Positions 10,803-18,042 of a stretch of DNA of 64,000 nucleotides are shown in pieces. This DNA is from Paulinella micropora. Lineage: Eukaryota; Cercozoa; Imbricatea; Euglyphida. Under the pieces are notes generated by a model. It was not told the DNA's origin. It saw nothing but the letters and a program-made list of their open reading frames with translations, and ran no database searches. The stretch is taken from the NCBI GenBank assembly GCA_009731375.1, contig BJOX01000336.1, forward strand, positions 17,060 to 81,059. Direction: 5' to 3'. Numbering within the stretch: position 1 is the first letter of the stretch; each line of letters opens with the position of its first letter. Position numbers and translations under genes: made by a program.

Positions 10803-10870
10803 TCAATTGTCCCGCTTGCGAGACTAATTTTAATAAACCATTTTTGTAATTTATTATTAATTATTTTTTT

Positions 10871-10876
10871 TCTATA
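10871..10876 (+). promoter_or_regulatory. TCTATA promoter-like motif
   Basis: TCTATA preceded by a T-run, 8 bp before the ATG of the 10884 ORF. The same word lies at 14054-14059 before the major capsid gene. Variants CTATATATAA (13157) and TCTATATA on the minus strand (22102-22095) precede the penton and polymerase genes. It resembles the AT-rich TCTA late promoters known from Cafeteria roenbergensis virus and its virophage mavirus; function here is inferred. Confidence 0.45.
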
Positions 10877-10883
10877 CATTATA

Positions 10884-11204
10884 ATGGTCGTGAAAACAAC
10901 AAGGGTTGAAGTCATTCCAACAATCGGAAAAATAACAAGAAACTCAAACACAATGGCGGGCGGAAAAAAGAAAACTGGCCGTAAGAAACAAAAGGGTTAT
11001 GGGCAAAAGGGAGGTAAAATAAATTGGGAAAAGGTTGGCAATACATTTAGGAATATTAATAACTATTTGAAAAAGGACAAAACAATCTCTCGCTTCGCTG
11101 GAGTTTTGGATAGAGTTGGAGTTCCTTATGCCGGCAAAGTTCAAAAGGTTGCGAGCGATATGGGATACGGCAAGCAGCGCGGCCGTGGAGCACTTAAATT
11201 CTAG
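10884..11204 (+). CDS. Small basic protein, probable virion core/DNA-binding protein
   Basis: 106 residues if started at 10884, about 83 from the internal ATG at 10953 (MAGGKKKTGRKKQKGYG), which may be the better start. Strongly basic Gly/Lys N-terminus, then a helical part (WEKVGNTFRNINNYLKKDKTISRFAGVLDRVGVPYAGKV) and a terminal ASDMGYGKQRGRGAL. Short Gly-Lys-Arg proteins ending in a MGYG-like motif are typical of capsid-gene neighbourhoods in PLVs and virophages, where they are thought to condense DNA in the way adenovirus core peptides do. That role is inferred. The stop TAG is embedded in a hairpin cluster. Confidence 0.7.
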   Translation: MVVKTTRVEVIPTIGKITRNSNTMAGGKKKTGRKKQKGYGQKGGKINWEKVGNTFRNINNYLKKDKTISRFAGVLDRVGVPYAGKVQKVASDMGYGKQRGRGALKF

Positions 11205-11257
11205 AAAGGGGAAACCCCTTTCAAACCCCCCGTGGGGTTGTAGGGGCGAAGTCCCTA
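11204..11257 (-). repeat. Hairpin cluster after the 10884 ORF
   Basis: GAAAGGGGAAACCCCTTTC is a perfect palindrome with an AAA loop, followed by CAAACCCCCCGTGGGGTTG and then TAGGGGCGAAGTCCCTA. The first is in gene-end orientation and the second in gene-start orientation, so the cluster itself is an inverted pair. It is likely a terminator or processing signal between the 10884 and 11303 ORFs. Confidence 0.75.
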
Positions 11258-11302
11258 CGAATATTAAACTAAACTTTCTATTATTTTTTTTACTAATAAT
11301 AT

Positions 11303-11554
11303 ATGAACCTTGTTTTAAAAAAAGCTTCACCAAAAACAGGAGGTGCGGAGGCGAAGTCTCTGCGTATGAAGACCAAAAATGGAGGTGCGGAGGCGAAGTC
11401 TCTGCGACGAAAGAAACTTAAGCAACGACCGCCGAGGATATACAGAACGAAGGATGGTCGGCCATATATCAAAGTAAAAGGCAAACGAGCATATCTAAAC
11501 TTTGGAAGAAAACGAATGACTTATCAACGCTTCAAATTGTTAGGCTATTTATGA
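11303..11554 (+). CDS. Small very basic protein carrying two in-frame hairpin elements, unknown
   Basis: 83 residues from ATG 11303, or 62 from ATG 11366, which sits 2 nt behind a hairpin leader as other genes of the element do. I regard 11366 as equally likely. The hairpin copies at 11339 and 11381 are both translated as GGAEAKSLR. The remainder is RPPRIYRTKDGRPYIKVKGKRAYLNFGRKRM, a Lys/Arg-rich beta-prone sequence with no known motif. The stop TGA overlaps the ATG of the protease gene (ATGA), a typical translational-coupling arrangement. Probable virion or DNA-associated protein on composition only. Confidence 0.6.
   Translation: MNLVLKKASPKTGGAEAKSLRMKTKNGGAEAKSLRRKKLKQRPPRIYRTKDGRPYIKVKGKRAYLNFGRKRMTYQRFKLLGYL
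11339..11405 (+). repeat. Tandem pair of hairpin leader elements, 42-bp period
   Basis: Two identical 25-bp copies at 11339-11363 and 11381-11405. Both have the GGAGGTGCGG start and the CGAAG loop. The first ends two bases before an in-frame ATG. Both are read through in the 11303 ORF. Confidence 0.8.
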
Positions 11555-13092
11555 AATATTTAGGCAGGCCGAAGAGGGCTAAGACAAAGAATGAGGACTT
11601 ACGAAAGGTTCAAAGCCTGTCGGAGATTGAACAGAACACAAGAACCGCAATTCAAGACCACTTAGACAAACTTAAACAAGAAAAGTATGAAGGTATTGAA
11701 ACTATCGATAAAAAGGAAAAGTCAGCACGAGAAGAAGCAGAAGCGGAGAAGAAAAGGCAGGAAAGAAAAGACATAGCCGATGCTAAGGAAAGAAAAGAGA
11801 TGTTGGACAGGGAACATAAAAGAGAACTGGCGGAGGCTAAAGAAAGACAGGAAGAAAAGAACCGTGAACTCAGGAAAGAGCAACGACTTATTAAGGAATT
11901 ACTAACAGAACGGAGAACTAAGCAAGGACTATTAACAGCACCTGTCGAAGAAAAAACGCCAAAAAAACACACTCCAAAATCATCTCCAAGCGGAATAACT
12001 GATATAACTGATGAAGTAAACAAGCAAGCAAAAGATTTGAAAGACGAAAAGAGAAAAAGAATCATTGACGCTATGTTTACAGAGGGTATGAGATTACAAC
12101 GAAAAAATACTGGAAAACCTAAACATAACGCCATAGTAACCAGTCTCATAAAAGCAGGTATTGATATTAAAATTGTAAAACCAAAAGGCAAAAAGAAAAA
12201 TTATTCAGAGACATTGAAACAATGGTTGTACACTCACAAATTTACAGAAAAAATAACTTCTCCTGAGGATGGATGGGACACACTAGATAAACTTCTAAAA
12301 GAAAAGAAAACACCCCAGACAAAACAACCGCCAATACAACAACAAACCCCTAATTCACCCGAGGCTAAACAGCTAATATTTGAGTTGACACAGGGACAAG
12401 CACCACCCCCATACCAACAACAAGCACCCGACCAACAACAAGCATCCGACCAACAAGCACCACCACCAGACACACCACCCCCAGACCAACAACAAGAAGA
12501 TACACAACCGCCGCCTTTAGAAAACGACGCTCCTCAAGATGGAACAGCAGGGGCAGGCCCCCGCACCCCCACCTTAGGGGTTGTAGGGGACGAAGACCCA
12601 TACAGAGGCTTAATGACGCACGAAATAAATGAGATTATGAAAAAACATAAGTGGTTTCTCGGCACAGTTCCCAGCGACCAGCTCAACACTTTAAACCCTG
12701 GAAGCAGAAAGCGATACGGCTTCATAATGAACTTAGACCGCCATAATCAAGGAGGCTCGCACTGGATAGCAGTTTGGATTTCTTTGAATGGAGACAGGGC
12801 TGTTGAAGTTTATGACCCGCTAGCCGAATATGAGCCGACTGAACTTTTCCAGCAACAAATGAAACAGCTGTTAGATAAAAGCCGTCCTGATAGTTATTTA
12901 TTAATGAAGGTCAATCAAGTAAAACAACAGAGTGATACGAGTGATACATGCGGATGGCACTCAATGCGATTTCTTTTAGAGAGGGCGAAAGGAACACGTT
13001 TTAAATTTGCCAGCGGATGGACTGATTTGAAAGAGAAGGAGGCGGAGGAATTGAAATCACAGAACGGCTACGGTTTTGACACATACATCTAA
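11551..13092 (+). CDS. Adenain/Ulp1-like maturation cysteine protease with long coiled-coil N-terminus
   Basis: 513 residues. Residues about 20-160 are a Lys/Glu/Arg coiled coil (KERKEMLDREHKRELAEAKE). A helical domain follows (KRKRIIDAMFTEGMRLQ...DIKIVKPKGKKKNYSETLKQWL), then a Gln/Pro-rich linker with repeated APDQQQ units. The C-terminal 160 residues form a C5/C48-type cysteine protease: HEINEIMKKHKWFLGTV, catalytic His in GGSHWIAVWI, acidic residue in VEVYDPLAE, oxyanion Gln in VKQQSDTSDT and nucleophile Cys in TCGWHSMRFLL. Such proteases cleave capsid precursors during maturation. The start overlaps the preceding stop (ATGA). A hairpin repeat at 12550-12596 is translated within the linker. 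Intact. Confidence 0.93.
   Translation: MKYLGRPKRAKTKNEDLRKVQSLSEIEQNTRTAIQDHLDKLKQEKYEGIETIDKKEKSAREEAEAEKKRQERKDIADAKERKEMLDREHKRELAEAKERQEEKNRELRKEQRLIKELLTERRTKQGLLTAPVEEKTPKKHTPKSSPSGITDITDEVNKQAKDLKDEKRKRIIDAMFTEGMRLQRKNTGKPKHNAIVTSLIKAGIDIKIVKPKGKKKNYSETLKQWLYTHKFTEKITSPEDGWDTLDKLLKEKKTPQTKQPPIQQQTPNSPEAKQLIFELTQGQAPPPYQQQAPDQQQASDQQAPPPDTPPPDQQQEDTQPPPLENDAPQDGTAGAGPRTPTLGVVGDEDPYRGLMTHEINEIMKKHKWFLGTVPSDQLNTLNPGSRKRYGFIMNLDRHNQGGSHWIAVWISLNGDRAVEVYDPLAEYEPTELFQQQMKQLLDKSRPDSYLLMKVNQVKQQSDTSDTCGWHSMRFLLERAKGTRFKFASGWTDLKEKEAEELKSQNGYGFDTYI
12550..12596. repeat. Hairpin repeat pair inserted in the protease linker
   Basis: GGGGGCAGGCCCCCGCACCCCC followed by TAGGGGTTGTAGGGGACGAAG. One gene-end-type arm and one gene-start-type arm are translated in frame as AGAGPRTPTLGVVGDEDP between the Gln/Pro linker and the protease domain. 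Confidence 0.75.
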
Positions 13093-13097
13093 CAGCA

Positions 13098-13119
13098 GGG
13101 GCAAGCCCCCGCACCCCCA
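13098..13119 (-). repeat. GC hairpin element after the protease stop
   Basis: GGGGCAAGCCCC stem with an AA-centred loop, followed by CGCACCCCC. It begins about 6 bp after the TAA of the protease gene, in gene-end orientation. Confidence 0.8.
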
Positions 13120-13211
13120 AGTGGTTTGAAGTAATTAAAACAAAAAATATATTTTCCTATATATAATTTTTTGAGGTCGTAGGAGGTTTTTTGAAAAAAA
13201 AGCTCTTACAA

Positions 13212-14024
13212 ATGGATTATAGAGGCGGGCGAAATAGTGGTATCTATTATGTAAATAGCAAAAATAGGATAAACGGCACGGACAGTGATTTCACTCCCTC
13301 CATTGATATGAAAGGGTTAGACAACCCGACACATTGTAAAATTTTACATATCTATGTTCCGAAATCGTATTACTCCGTGGCAAGTCCTTACAACACTTTT
13401 CCTCTGAGTGAAGATGGATACGAGGCACTCATTACGATACCAGAGGGCAACTATACAATGAACAACTTAAAAAATAAGCTGGCCGAAGTGCTAACAGCAG
13501 ACAGTCCAAACCATTACACATACACAATAACAAGCAACAACACAAACACTGACCCAGAAGACGGTAAGTTATTGTTTACTGTAGCGGGCAACCTAGGAAT
13601 TCAACCGCGGTTTATATTTGACACCGAAACACGTATTCACGAAGTAATGGGTTTTGACCGCGACTCAACATATTTCTTCGCTAATAATACCATTAGGTCT
13701 CCAAATGTCATAATCTTGACTGGTGAAAAAACATTATATTTACAGTCGGACCTAATTGGCGAAGGTGATAACCATGTGATCCAAGAAATATATACTGCTA
13801 ACGAAATCCCGTTTGGCTCTGTTATCTACGATGGAAGCGGGTCGGAGTATGGCAAAAGACTGTCCGCCAATTCAAACAATGTATTTAGGTTTTATTTGAC
13901 TGACGAAAACGACCAACCAATAAACCTAGACGGTCTCGGTATTGTTATGACATTGTTGATTTATCGCGAGACGAATTATTTTAATTTATTTAATTCATTT
14001 TTTAATTTGTTGAAATCTCGTTAA
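13212..14024 (+). CDS. Minor capsid (penton-like) protein
   Basis: 270 residues from ATG 13212. A TTG seven codons upstream is open but unlikely. Features include N-terminal NSGIYYVNSKNRINGTDSDF, a strand-rich core (CKILHIYVPKSYYSV, YEALITIPEGNYTMNNLKNKL, GKLLFTVAGNLGIQPRFIF, MGFDRDSTYFF), and the C-terminal FYLTDENDQPINLDGLGIVMTLLIYR box. That C-terminal box and the overall layout match the single jelly-roll penton proteins of PLVs, polintons and virophages, which cap the five-fold vertices. It directly precedes the MCP, the usual order. A CTATATATAA word lies about 50 bp upstream. The ORF appears intact, with an AT-rich end. Confidence 0.85.
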   Translation: MDYRGGRNSGIYYVNSKNRINGTDSDFTPSIDMKGLDNPTHCKILHIYVPKSYYSVASPYNTFPLSEDGYEALITIPEGNYTMNNLKNKLAEVLTADSPNHYTYTITSNNTNTDPEDGKLLFTVAGNLGIQPRFIFDTETRIHEVMGFDRDSTYFFANNTIRSPNVIILTGEKTLYLQSDLIGEGDNHVIQEIYTANEIPFGSVIYDGSGSEYGKRLSANSNNVFRFYLTDENDQPINLDGLGIVMTLLIYRETNYFNLFNSFFNLLKSR

Positions 14025-14053
14025 TTTAACAATTATAATTATTAATTTTTTTA

Positions 14054-14059
14054 TCTATA
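14054..14059 (+). promoter_or_regulatory. TCTATA promoter-like motif before the MCP gene
   Basis: It lies in a T-rich tract 44 bp before ATG 14103. A partial leader word GGAGGTGCGA follows at 14080-14089. Confidence 0.45.
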
Positions 14060-14102
14060 AGATATAGACGACCAAAACCGGAGGTGCGAACAAAAAGAAA
14101 AA

Positions 14103-15607
14103 ATGCCAGTCCAATACGGAGGAGAACTAGTTCATCAGACTAAGGAACTATTGTCAGGAAAGTATGAATTGAACAAACTCACTAGCCGTGAAGGGTCGGC
14201 AAATGTCAACCTTACTACTGCTGGTGGCATGGAAAGCACATTTGAAATTCCTACCCGCCCTTTGAACCTTGCGAGGTCTGTGTTGAGATTTACTTACAAA
14301 CCAACAAACAATGGTGCTAATACATACAATCGTATTTTTATGGATTGTCTGTCTATGATTAAAACGATTGAACTTCGTAGCCGAAGCGGGCAGTATCCGT
14401 GTAATCTTCAACATGTTGGAAATTACACTAAGATGATTTGGAAACCTGAGATTAGTTTTGAAAAATTTAAGGCCTTGGAAAATCACGGAGACTATGATAC
14501 TGCCACAGAAGGCAAAACTGGCTCTGGTGCGATGCTTCAAAAGTGTAATGTTGGAAAGATTGTTGTAGGAAGTAGAACTGAAAAGAAGGCGACTGGCGAT
14601 GCTGTTGATACTGCTGGACTCAAGGCGGCGGTTGATGGATACTATAAAGTCCCGAGTGTAAATGCTAGGCGTTTTAACGACAGCGCCACTGCTACAAGCG
14701 GTGCGGGAAATTACAATCGTGTTAATGTAGATTATGATGAGGCGAAGTATTTTGAAGGAGGTAGTATTGCTGGTGACGACCCAGTCATCAGTGTTAAACT
14801 TCCTTTAGGAATGCTGTTTGGAACGATTTTTGAACTTGATAAGACAATCGGTTTCAATGAAATTTTGGATATGCGTATTGTGTGGGAGGCGACCAATCGT
14901 ACTTTCTTCTATGGAACTGATATTAGCGCTATCTCTGCTGGTGCTACATTAAGCGCTGTTGGTGCTACTATTTCTGATTTGAATTTGTTTCTTGCCGTTG
15001 AAACTGGTCCTAATGTTTTCTTGGAGTCCAACAAAAGATCGCGGGTGAAGGCTTTCCTTTTAAGATTGAATATCCCATTGCTTGGAAACAAAATCTTCAA
15101 ACAGCACAGCAAAATTTCGTCATAAAGATGAACCGCTCACAGGGTGAAAGAATTCGTCGTATTTATACTTCCGCTTTCAACAATACTGAGACTTCTTACA
15201 CTGCTTTTGATAATAATAATAGAACTGATGGCGTTGTCGCCCCAAATACTGCTTCAAAGAAAATTAAGACATACTACACAACCCTTGACGGAACTCGTCT
15301 TCAACAATTTGATGTTGATACTTTGAAGAATGAGGATTATATGCTTTTGAAAAATAAATTAAAGGGGAGTGCCATTTTGAATTCAAATGTGTATCACTAC
15401 AACTGGTTTCACTTAGATACTTGGGATAATAACCGCCCGCTGTGTGATAAGGATACCGACGGCTATGAGGTAAGCGGTCTGAGCCTAGACACCGAGAGAC
15501 GATATGAGTTCGTTTCAACTACTGCGGGAAACAATCTCAACCATTACACATTCGCCATTATTCAACGAAGTGTGCTTGTGAAGGGAATTGAAATTTTGAT
15601 GTCGTAA
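14103..15607 (+). pseudogene. Major capsid protein, double jelly-roll type, one frameshift
   Basis: About 500 codons, the usual size of PLV major capsid proteins. The first frame (14103-15125) begins MPVQYGGELVHQTKELLSGKY and contains FEIPTRPLNLARSVLRFTY, GQYPCNLQHVGNYTKMIW, VKLPLGMLFGTIFELDKTIGF and EILDMRIVWEATNRTFFYG. A single-base loss near the CCTTTTAAG run at about 15055-15062 shifts the frame. The second half (open from before ATG 15128 to TAA 15605) reads QGERIRRIYTSAFNNTE, LDGTRLQQFDVDTLKNEDYM and ends HYTFAIIQRSVLVKGIEILMS. Assignment rests on position between penton and ATPase/protease block, length and strand-rich fold signature; I cannot run a structure search. The shift may be a homopolymer sequencing error. 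Confidence 0.85.
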
Positions 15608-15708
15608 TTACAAACTCAAAAATTAATTAACAATTTAGATTTATTTTTTAAAGAATATATACATCTCGGCACTCTTAAAAAAGTTTTTTGAGGTTGTAGG
15701 TGCCTACC

Positions 15709-16947
15709 ATGTCTCACCAACGAAATTTAGTCGCCCAAAATCCTGACGGAGACTTCATCAATGTCAAAGTCGGGTACGATGGCAATGTTGAAACCAATAG
15801 TATGAAAACAGCTTTTGGCGAAGCATTGGTCGGTCAATTAACACCAGTTGTTCAGGAGATTTTTCCATACACGATCAATACAAGGATATGGACATTAACT
15901 CAAACTAATGCGACCGTAGCATTTAATGCGAATATGGCTGAATTGAAAACACAAGCAAACAATACTGCCGATGCCATTTTTTTAAGTAAAAAAAGAATTA
16001 AATACAGAACGGGCATGGGAGTTTTAGCTCGCTTCACGGCTTTATGGACTACTGATGAAACAAAAGACTACTATTCATTTATCGGGTTAGGAGATAGCGG
16101 ATTGAATGATGGTTTCTATTTCTACAAAGACAAAAATACTGGTATGAATATTGTTCATTGTAAAGGAGGAGTTGGCACTACTACCGCACACGCAAACTGG
16201 GATGACCCTTGTAATGGAACCAAAGATATGCCTCTAATTGATTGGACCAAAGGTAATGTATTCCAGATTAAATTTCAATATTTGGGATTTGGTGCTATAA
16301 GGTTCTACATTGAAAATCCTGCGACTGGAGAATTCCAGCTAGTCCATATGATCAAATATGCGAATGCTAATACAGGTGTTAGCTTGCGAAATACATCGCT
16401 TCCATTTGTCGCACGAATATTTAACAATGGTATTGGAACTGGGGTTCAATCCTTAAAGACTGCGAGTGTTAGTATGTTTATTGAAGGGACCAACAATATA
16501 AACACGAGTATAACGAACGAAGTTGAAGGAACCAAGGCGGCGACTGCCACAGAAGGTCCTGTATTCAGTATTAGGAATAAAGCATTGTTTGATAGTAGCA
16601 TAACAAACTATTCAACCGTGTATCCTACATTGATAAGCATCACGAACGAGGATAGCAAAACAATTATCGCAAAATTAGTATTAAATGGAACATTAACAGG
16701 AGCGGGTTTTGCTGATGTTGATACCAAATATTCTATTGTAGATACAGACTCAAAAGCATCCGCCATCGCTGGGGGCACTACCCTTCTCAAGCTTTATATT
16801 ACGAGCGGGTCAAGTCAGATACTCAACCTTAGAAATTACGATATATATCTGTCGCCGAGTGATATTCTAACATTTACACAAAAAACACTTTCTGGAACTG
16901 GTGGCGGAAATGTTAATGTTATAGTTAATTTTATTGAAGACCAATAG
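15709..16947 (+). CDS. Probable virion structural/decoration protein, beta-rich, unknown family
   Basis: 412 residues from ATG 15709; an upstream GTG at 15700 is also open. N-terminal NLVAQNPDGDFINVKVGYDGNVETNSMKTAFGEALVGQLTPVVQ, then a domain with alternating strands and aromatic residues (RFTALWTTDETKDYYSFIGLG, NDGFYFYKDKN, VFQIKFQYLGFGAIRFYIEN) suggestive of a lectin-like sandwich. A C-terminal domain (ATEGPVFSIRNKALFDS... to VNVIVNFIEDQ) follows. The N-terminal pattern recalls phage and algal-virus particle proteins that attach to capsids, but I do not recognise a named family. It is the last plus-strand gene of the capsid block. Its stop TAG is fused to a hairpin element. The last 330 bp are repeated beyond an N gap, most likely as an artefact. 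Confidence 0.75.
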   Translation: MSHQRNLVAQNPDGDFINVKVGYDGNVETNSMKTAFGEALVGQLTPVVQEIFPYTINTRIWTLTQTNATVAFNANMAELKTQANNTADAIFLSKKRIKYRTGMGVLARFTALWTTDETKDYYSFIGLGDSGLNDGFYFYKDKNTGMNIVHCKGGVGTTTAHANWDDPCNGTKDMPLIDWTKGNVFQIKFQYLGFGAIRFYIENPATGEFQLVHMIKYANANTGVSLRNTSLPFVARIFNNGIGTGVQSLKTASVSMFIEGTNNINTSITNEVEGTKAATATEGPVFSIRNKALFDSSITNYSTVYPTLISITNEDSKTIIAKLVLNGTLTGAGFADVDTKYSIVDTDSKASAIAGGTTLLKLYITSGSSQILNLRNYDIYLSPSDILTFTQKTLSGTGGGNVNVIVNFIEDQ

Positions 16948-16948
16948 T

Positions 16949-16978
16949 AGGGGCAAGCCCCTACAACCCCCTTCGCGG
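16949..16978 (-). repeat. GC hairpin element after the 15709 ORF
   Basis: TAGGGGCAAGCCCCTA palindrome followed by CAACCCCCTTCGCGG, two bases after the stop and in gene-end orientation. Repeated at 17625 by the assembly duplication. Confidence 0.8.
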
Positions 16979-17001
16979 AAGCAAAAAAAAATACAAAGAC
17001 T

Positions 17002-17277
17002 TTACAAATACTTTTTCAATTCTTCCTTATTTCGACACCACGGCTGACGAACTAACCATTCTGTGTATGGCTTATCAATCTTGGCGATGTCTTCTATTTT
17101 TTTGCCTTTATATTTACCAAAATGGAACACGTCTTTTGGTTGAGCATTTCTCTTTTCTTCGATTGCTTTTATTTCGTCGTGGATTACCTTTTGAACGTCT
17201 TCCAACGAGAAGGATTTTTTTTCGCCTTCAATGGAAAGTTGTTGGAACTTCTCGCACAGTCTTGTGAGGGTGGTCAT
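17002..17277 (-). CDS. Small ExoX C-terminal-like protein (first assembled copy)
   Basis: 91 residues, identical to the copy at 17678-17953; see that entry. The upstream sequence is cut off by the N gap, so the promoter region is missing here. Probably one real gene represented twice. Confidence 0.5.
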   Translation of the reverse strand: MTTLTRLCEKFQQLSIEGEKKSFSLEDVQKVIHDEIKAIEEKRNAQPKDVFHFGKYKGKKIEDIAKIDKPYTEWLVRQPWCRNKEELKKYL

Positions 17278-17283
17278 AGTAGG

Positions 17284-17293
17284 NNNNNNNNNN
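17284..17293. other. 10-N gap joining two copies of the same 666-bp segment
   Basis: 16618-17283 and 17294-17959 appear identical over 666 bp. Contig ends that overlap were probably placed side by side instead of merged. Confidence 0.95.
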
Positions 17294-17623
17294 GTGTATC
17301 CTACATTGATAAGCATCACGAACGAGGATAGCAAAACAATTATCGCAAAATTAGTATTAAATGGAACATTAACAGGAGCGGGTTTTGCTGATGTTGATAC
17401 CAAATATTCTATTGTAGATACAGACTCAAAAGCATCCGCCATCGCTGGGGGCACTACCCTTCTCAAGCTTTATATTACGAGCGGGTCAAGTCAGATACTC
17501 AACCTTAGAAATTACGATATATATCTGTCGCCGAGTGATATTCTAACATTTACACAAAAAACACTTTCTGGAACTGGTGGCGGAAATGTTAATGTTATAG
17601 TTAATTTTATTGAAGACCAATAG
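17294..17623 (+). other. Duplicated 3' end of the 15709 gene (assembly duplicate)
   Basis: Repeats the last 110 codons of the 15709 ORF, beginning mid-codon after the N gap. No start codon context, so not an independent gene. Confidence 0.85.
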
Positions 17624-17677
17624 TAGGGGCAAGCCCCTACAACCCCCTTCGCGGAAGCAAAAAAAAATACAAAGACT

Positions 17678-17953
17678 TTACAAATACTTTTTCAATTCTT
17701 CCTTATTTCGACACCACGGCTGACGAACTAACCATTCTGTGTATGGCTTATCAATCTTGGCGATGTCTTCTATTTTTTTGCCTTTATATTTACCAAAATG
17801 GAACACGTCTTTTGGTTGAGCATTTCTCTTTTCTTCGATTGCTTTTATTTCGTCGTGGATTACCTTTTGAACGTCTTCCAACGAGAAGGATTTTTTTTCG
17901 CCTTCAATGGAAAGTTGTTGGAACTTCTCGCACAGTCTTGTGAGGGTGGTCAT
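17678..17953 (-). CDS. Small protein with exodeoxyribonuclease-X C-terminal-like domain
   Basis: 91 residues from ATG 17953. The N-terminal half is helical and charged (LEDVQKVIHDEIKAIEEKR). The C-terminal half, FHFGKYKGKKIEDIAK followed by DKPYTEWLVRQPW, matches the short FGKYKG...IAxxDPxYxxWL domain found at the C-terminus of ExoX-type exonucleases and as a free-standing small protein in large DNA viruses. The nuclease catalytic domain itself is absent, so it may be a DNA-binding accessory. It is convergent with the 15709 ORF and divergent from the lipase. The promoter region has CTGCCTACTATATACC, close to CTGCCTATCTATATACG in front of the polymerase gene. TAA stop. Confidence 0.75.
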   Translation of the reverse strand: MTTLTRLCEKFQQLSIEGEKKSFSLEDVQKVIHDEIKAIEEKRNAQPKDVFHFGKYKGKKIEDIAKIDKPYTEWLVRQPWCRNKEELKKYL

Positions 17954-17962
17954 AGTAGGGGG

Positions 17963-17970
17963 TATATAGT
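17963..17970 (-). promoter_or_regulatory. ACTATATA promoter-like motif
   Basis: Part of TACTGCCTACTATATACC, about 10-30 bp before ATG 17953. It shares the CTGCCTA..TATATAC arrangement with the region at 22095-22110 before the polymerase-helicase gene, which suggests a common early or intermediate promoter. Confidence 0.4.
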
Positions 17971-18016
17971 AGGCAGTATAAAAAAGAAAAAAATTAAATA
18001 ATTAATATAGGAACTT

Positions 18017-18041
18017 GGAGGTGCGGAGGCGGAGTCTCTGC
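18017..18041 (+). promoter_or_regulatory. GC hairpin leader before the lipase ATG
   Basis: One-base variant of the 9956 element (GGCGGAG instead of GGCGAAG), ending one base before ATG 18043. Confidence 0.75.
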
Positions 18042-18042
18042 G

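Noticed and set aside
11652-12191. 179-codon minus-strand ORF opposite the protease
   Set aside because: Ser/Phe/Leu-rich antisense shadow of the Lys/Glu-rich coiled coil.
13191-13211. TTG start for the penton gene and GTG start at 15700
   Set aside because: In-frame ATGs lie 7 and 3 codons downstream, with conserved-looking sequence beginning there; non-ATG starts are not needed.
17002-17466. 154-codon minus-strand ORF crossing the N gap
   Set aside because: A chimera of antisense 15709-gene sequence and the real 91-residue ORF, created by the assembly duplication.
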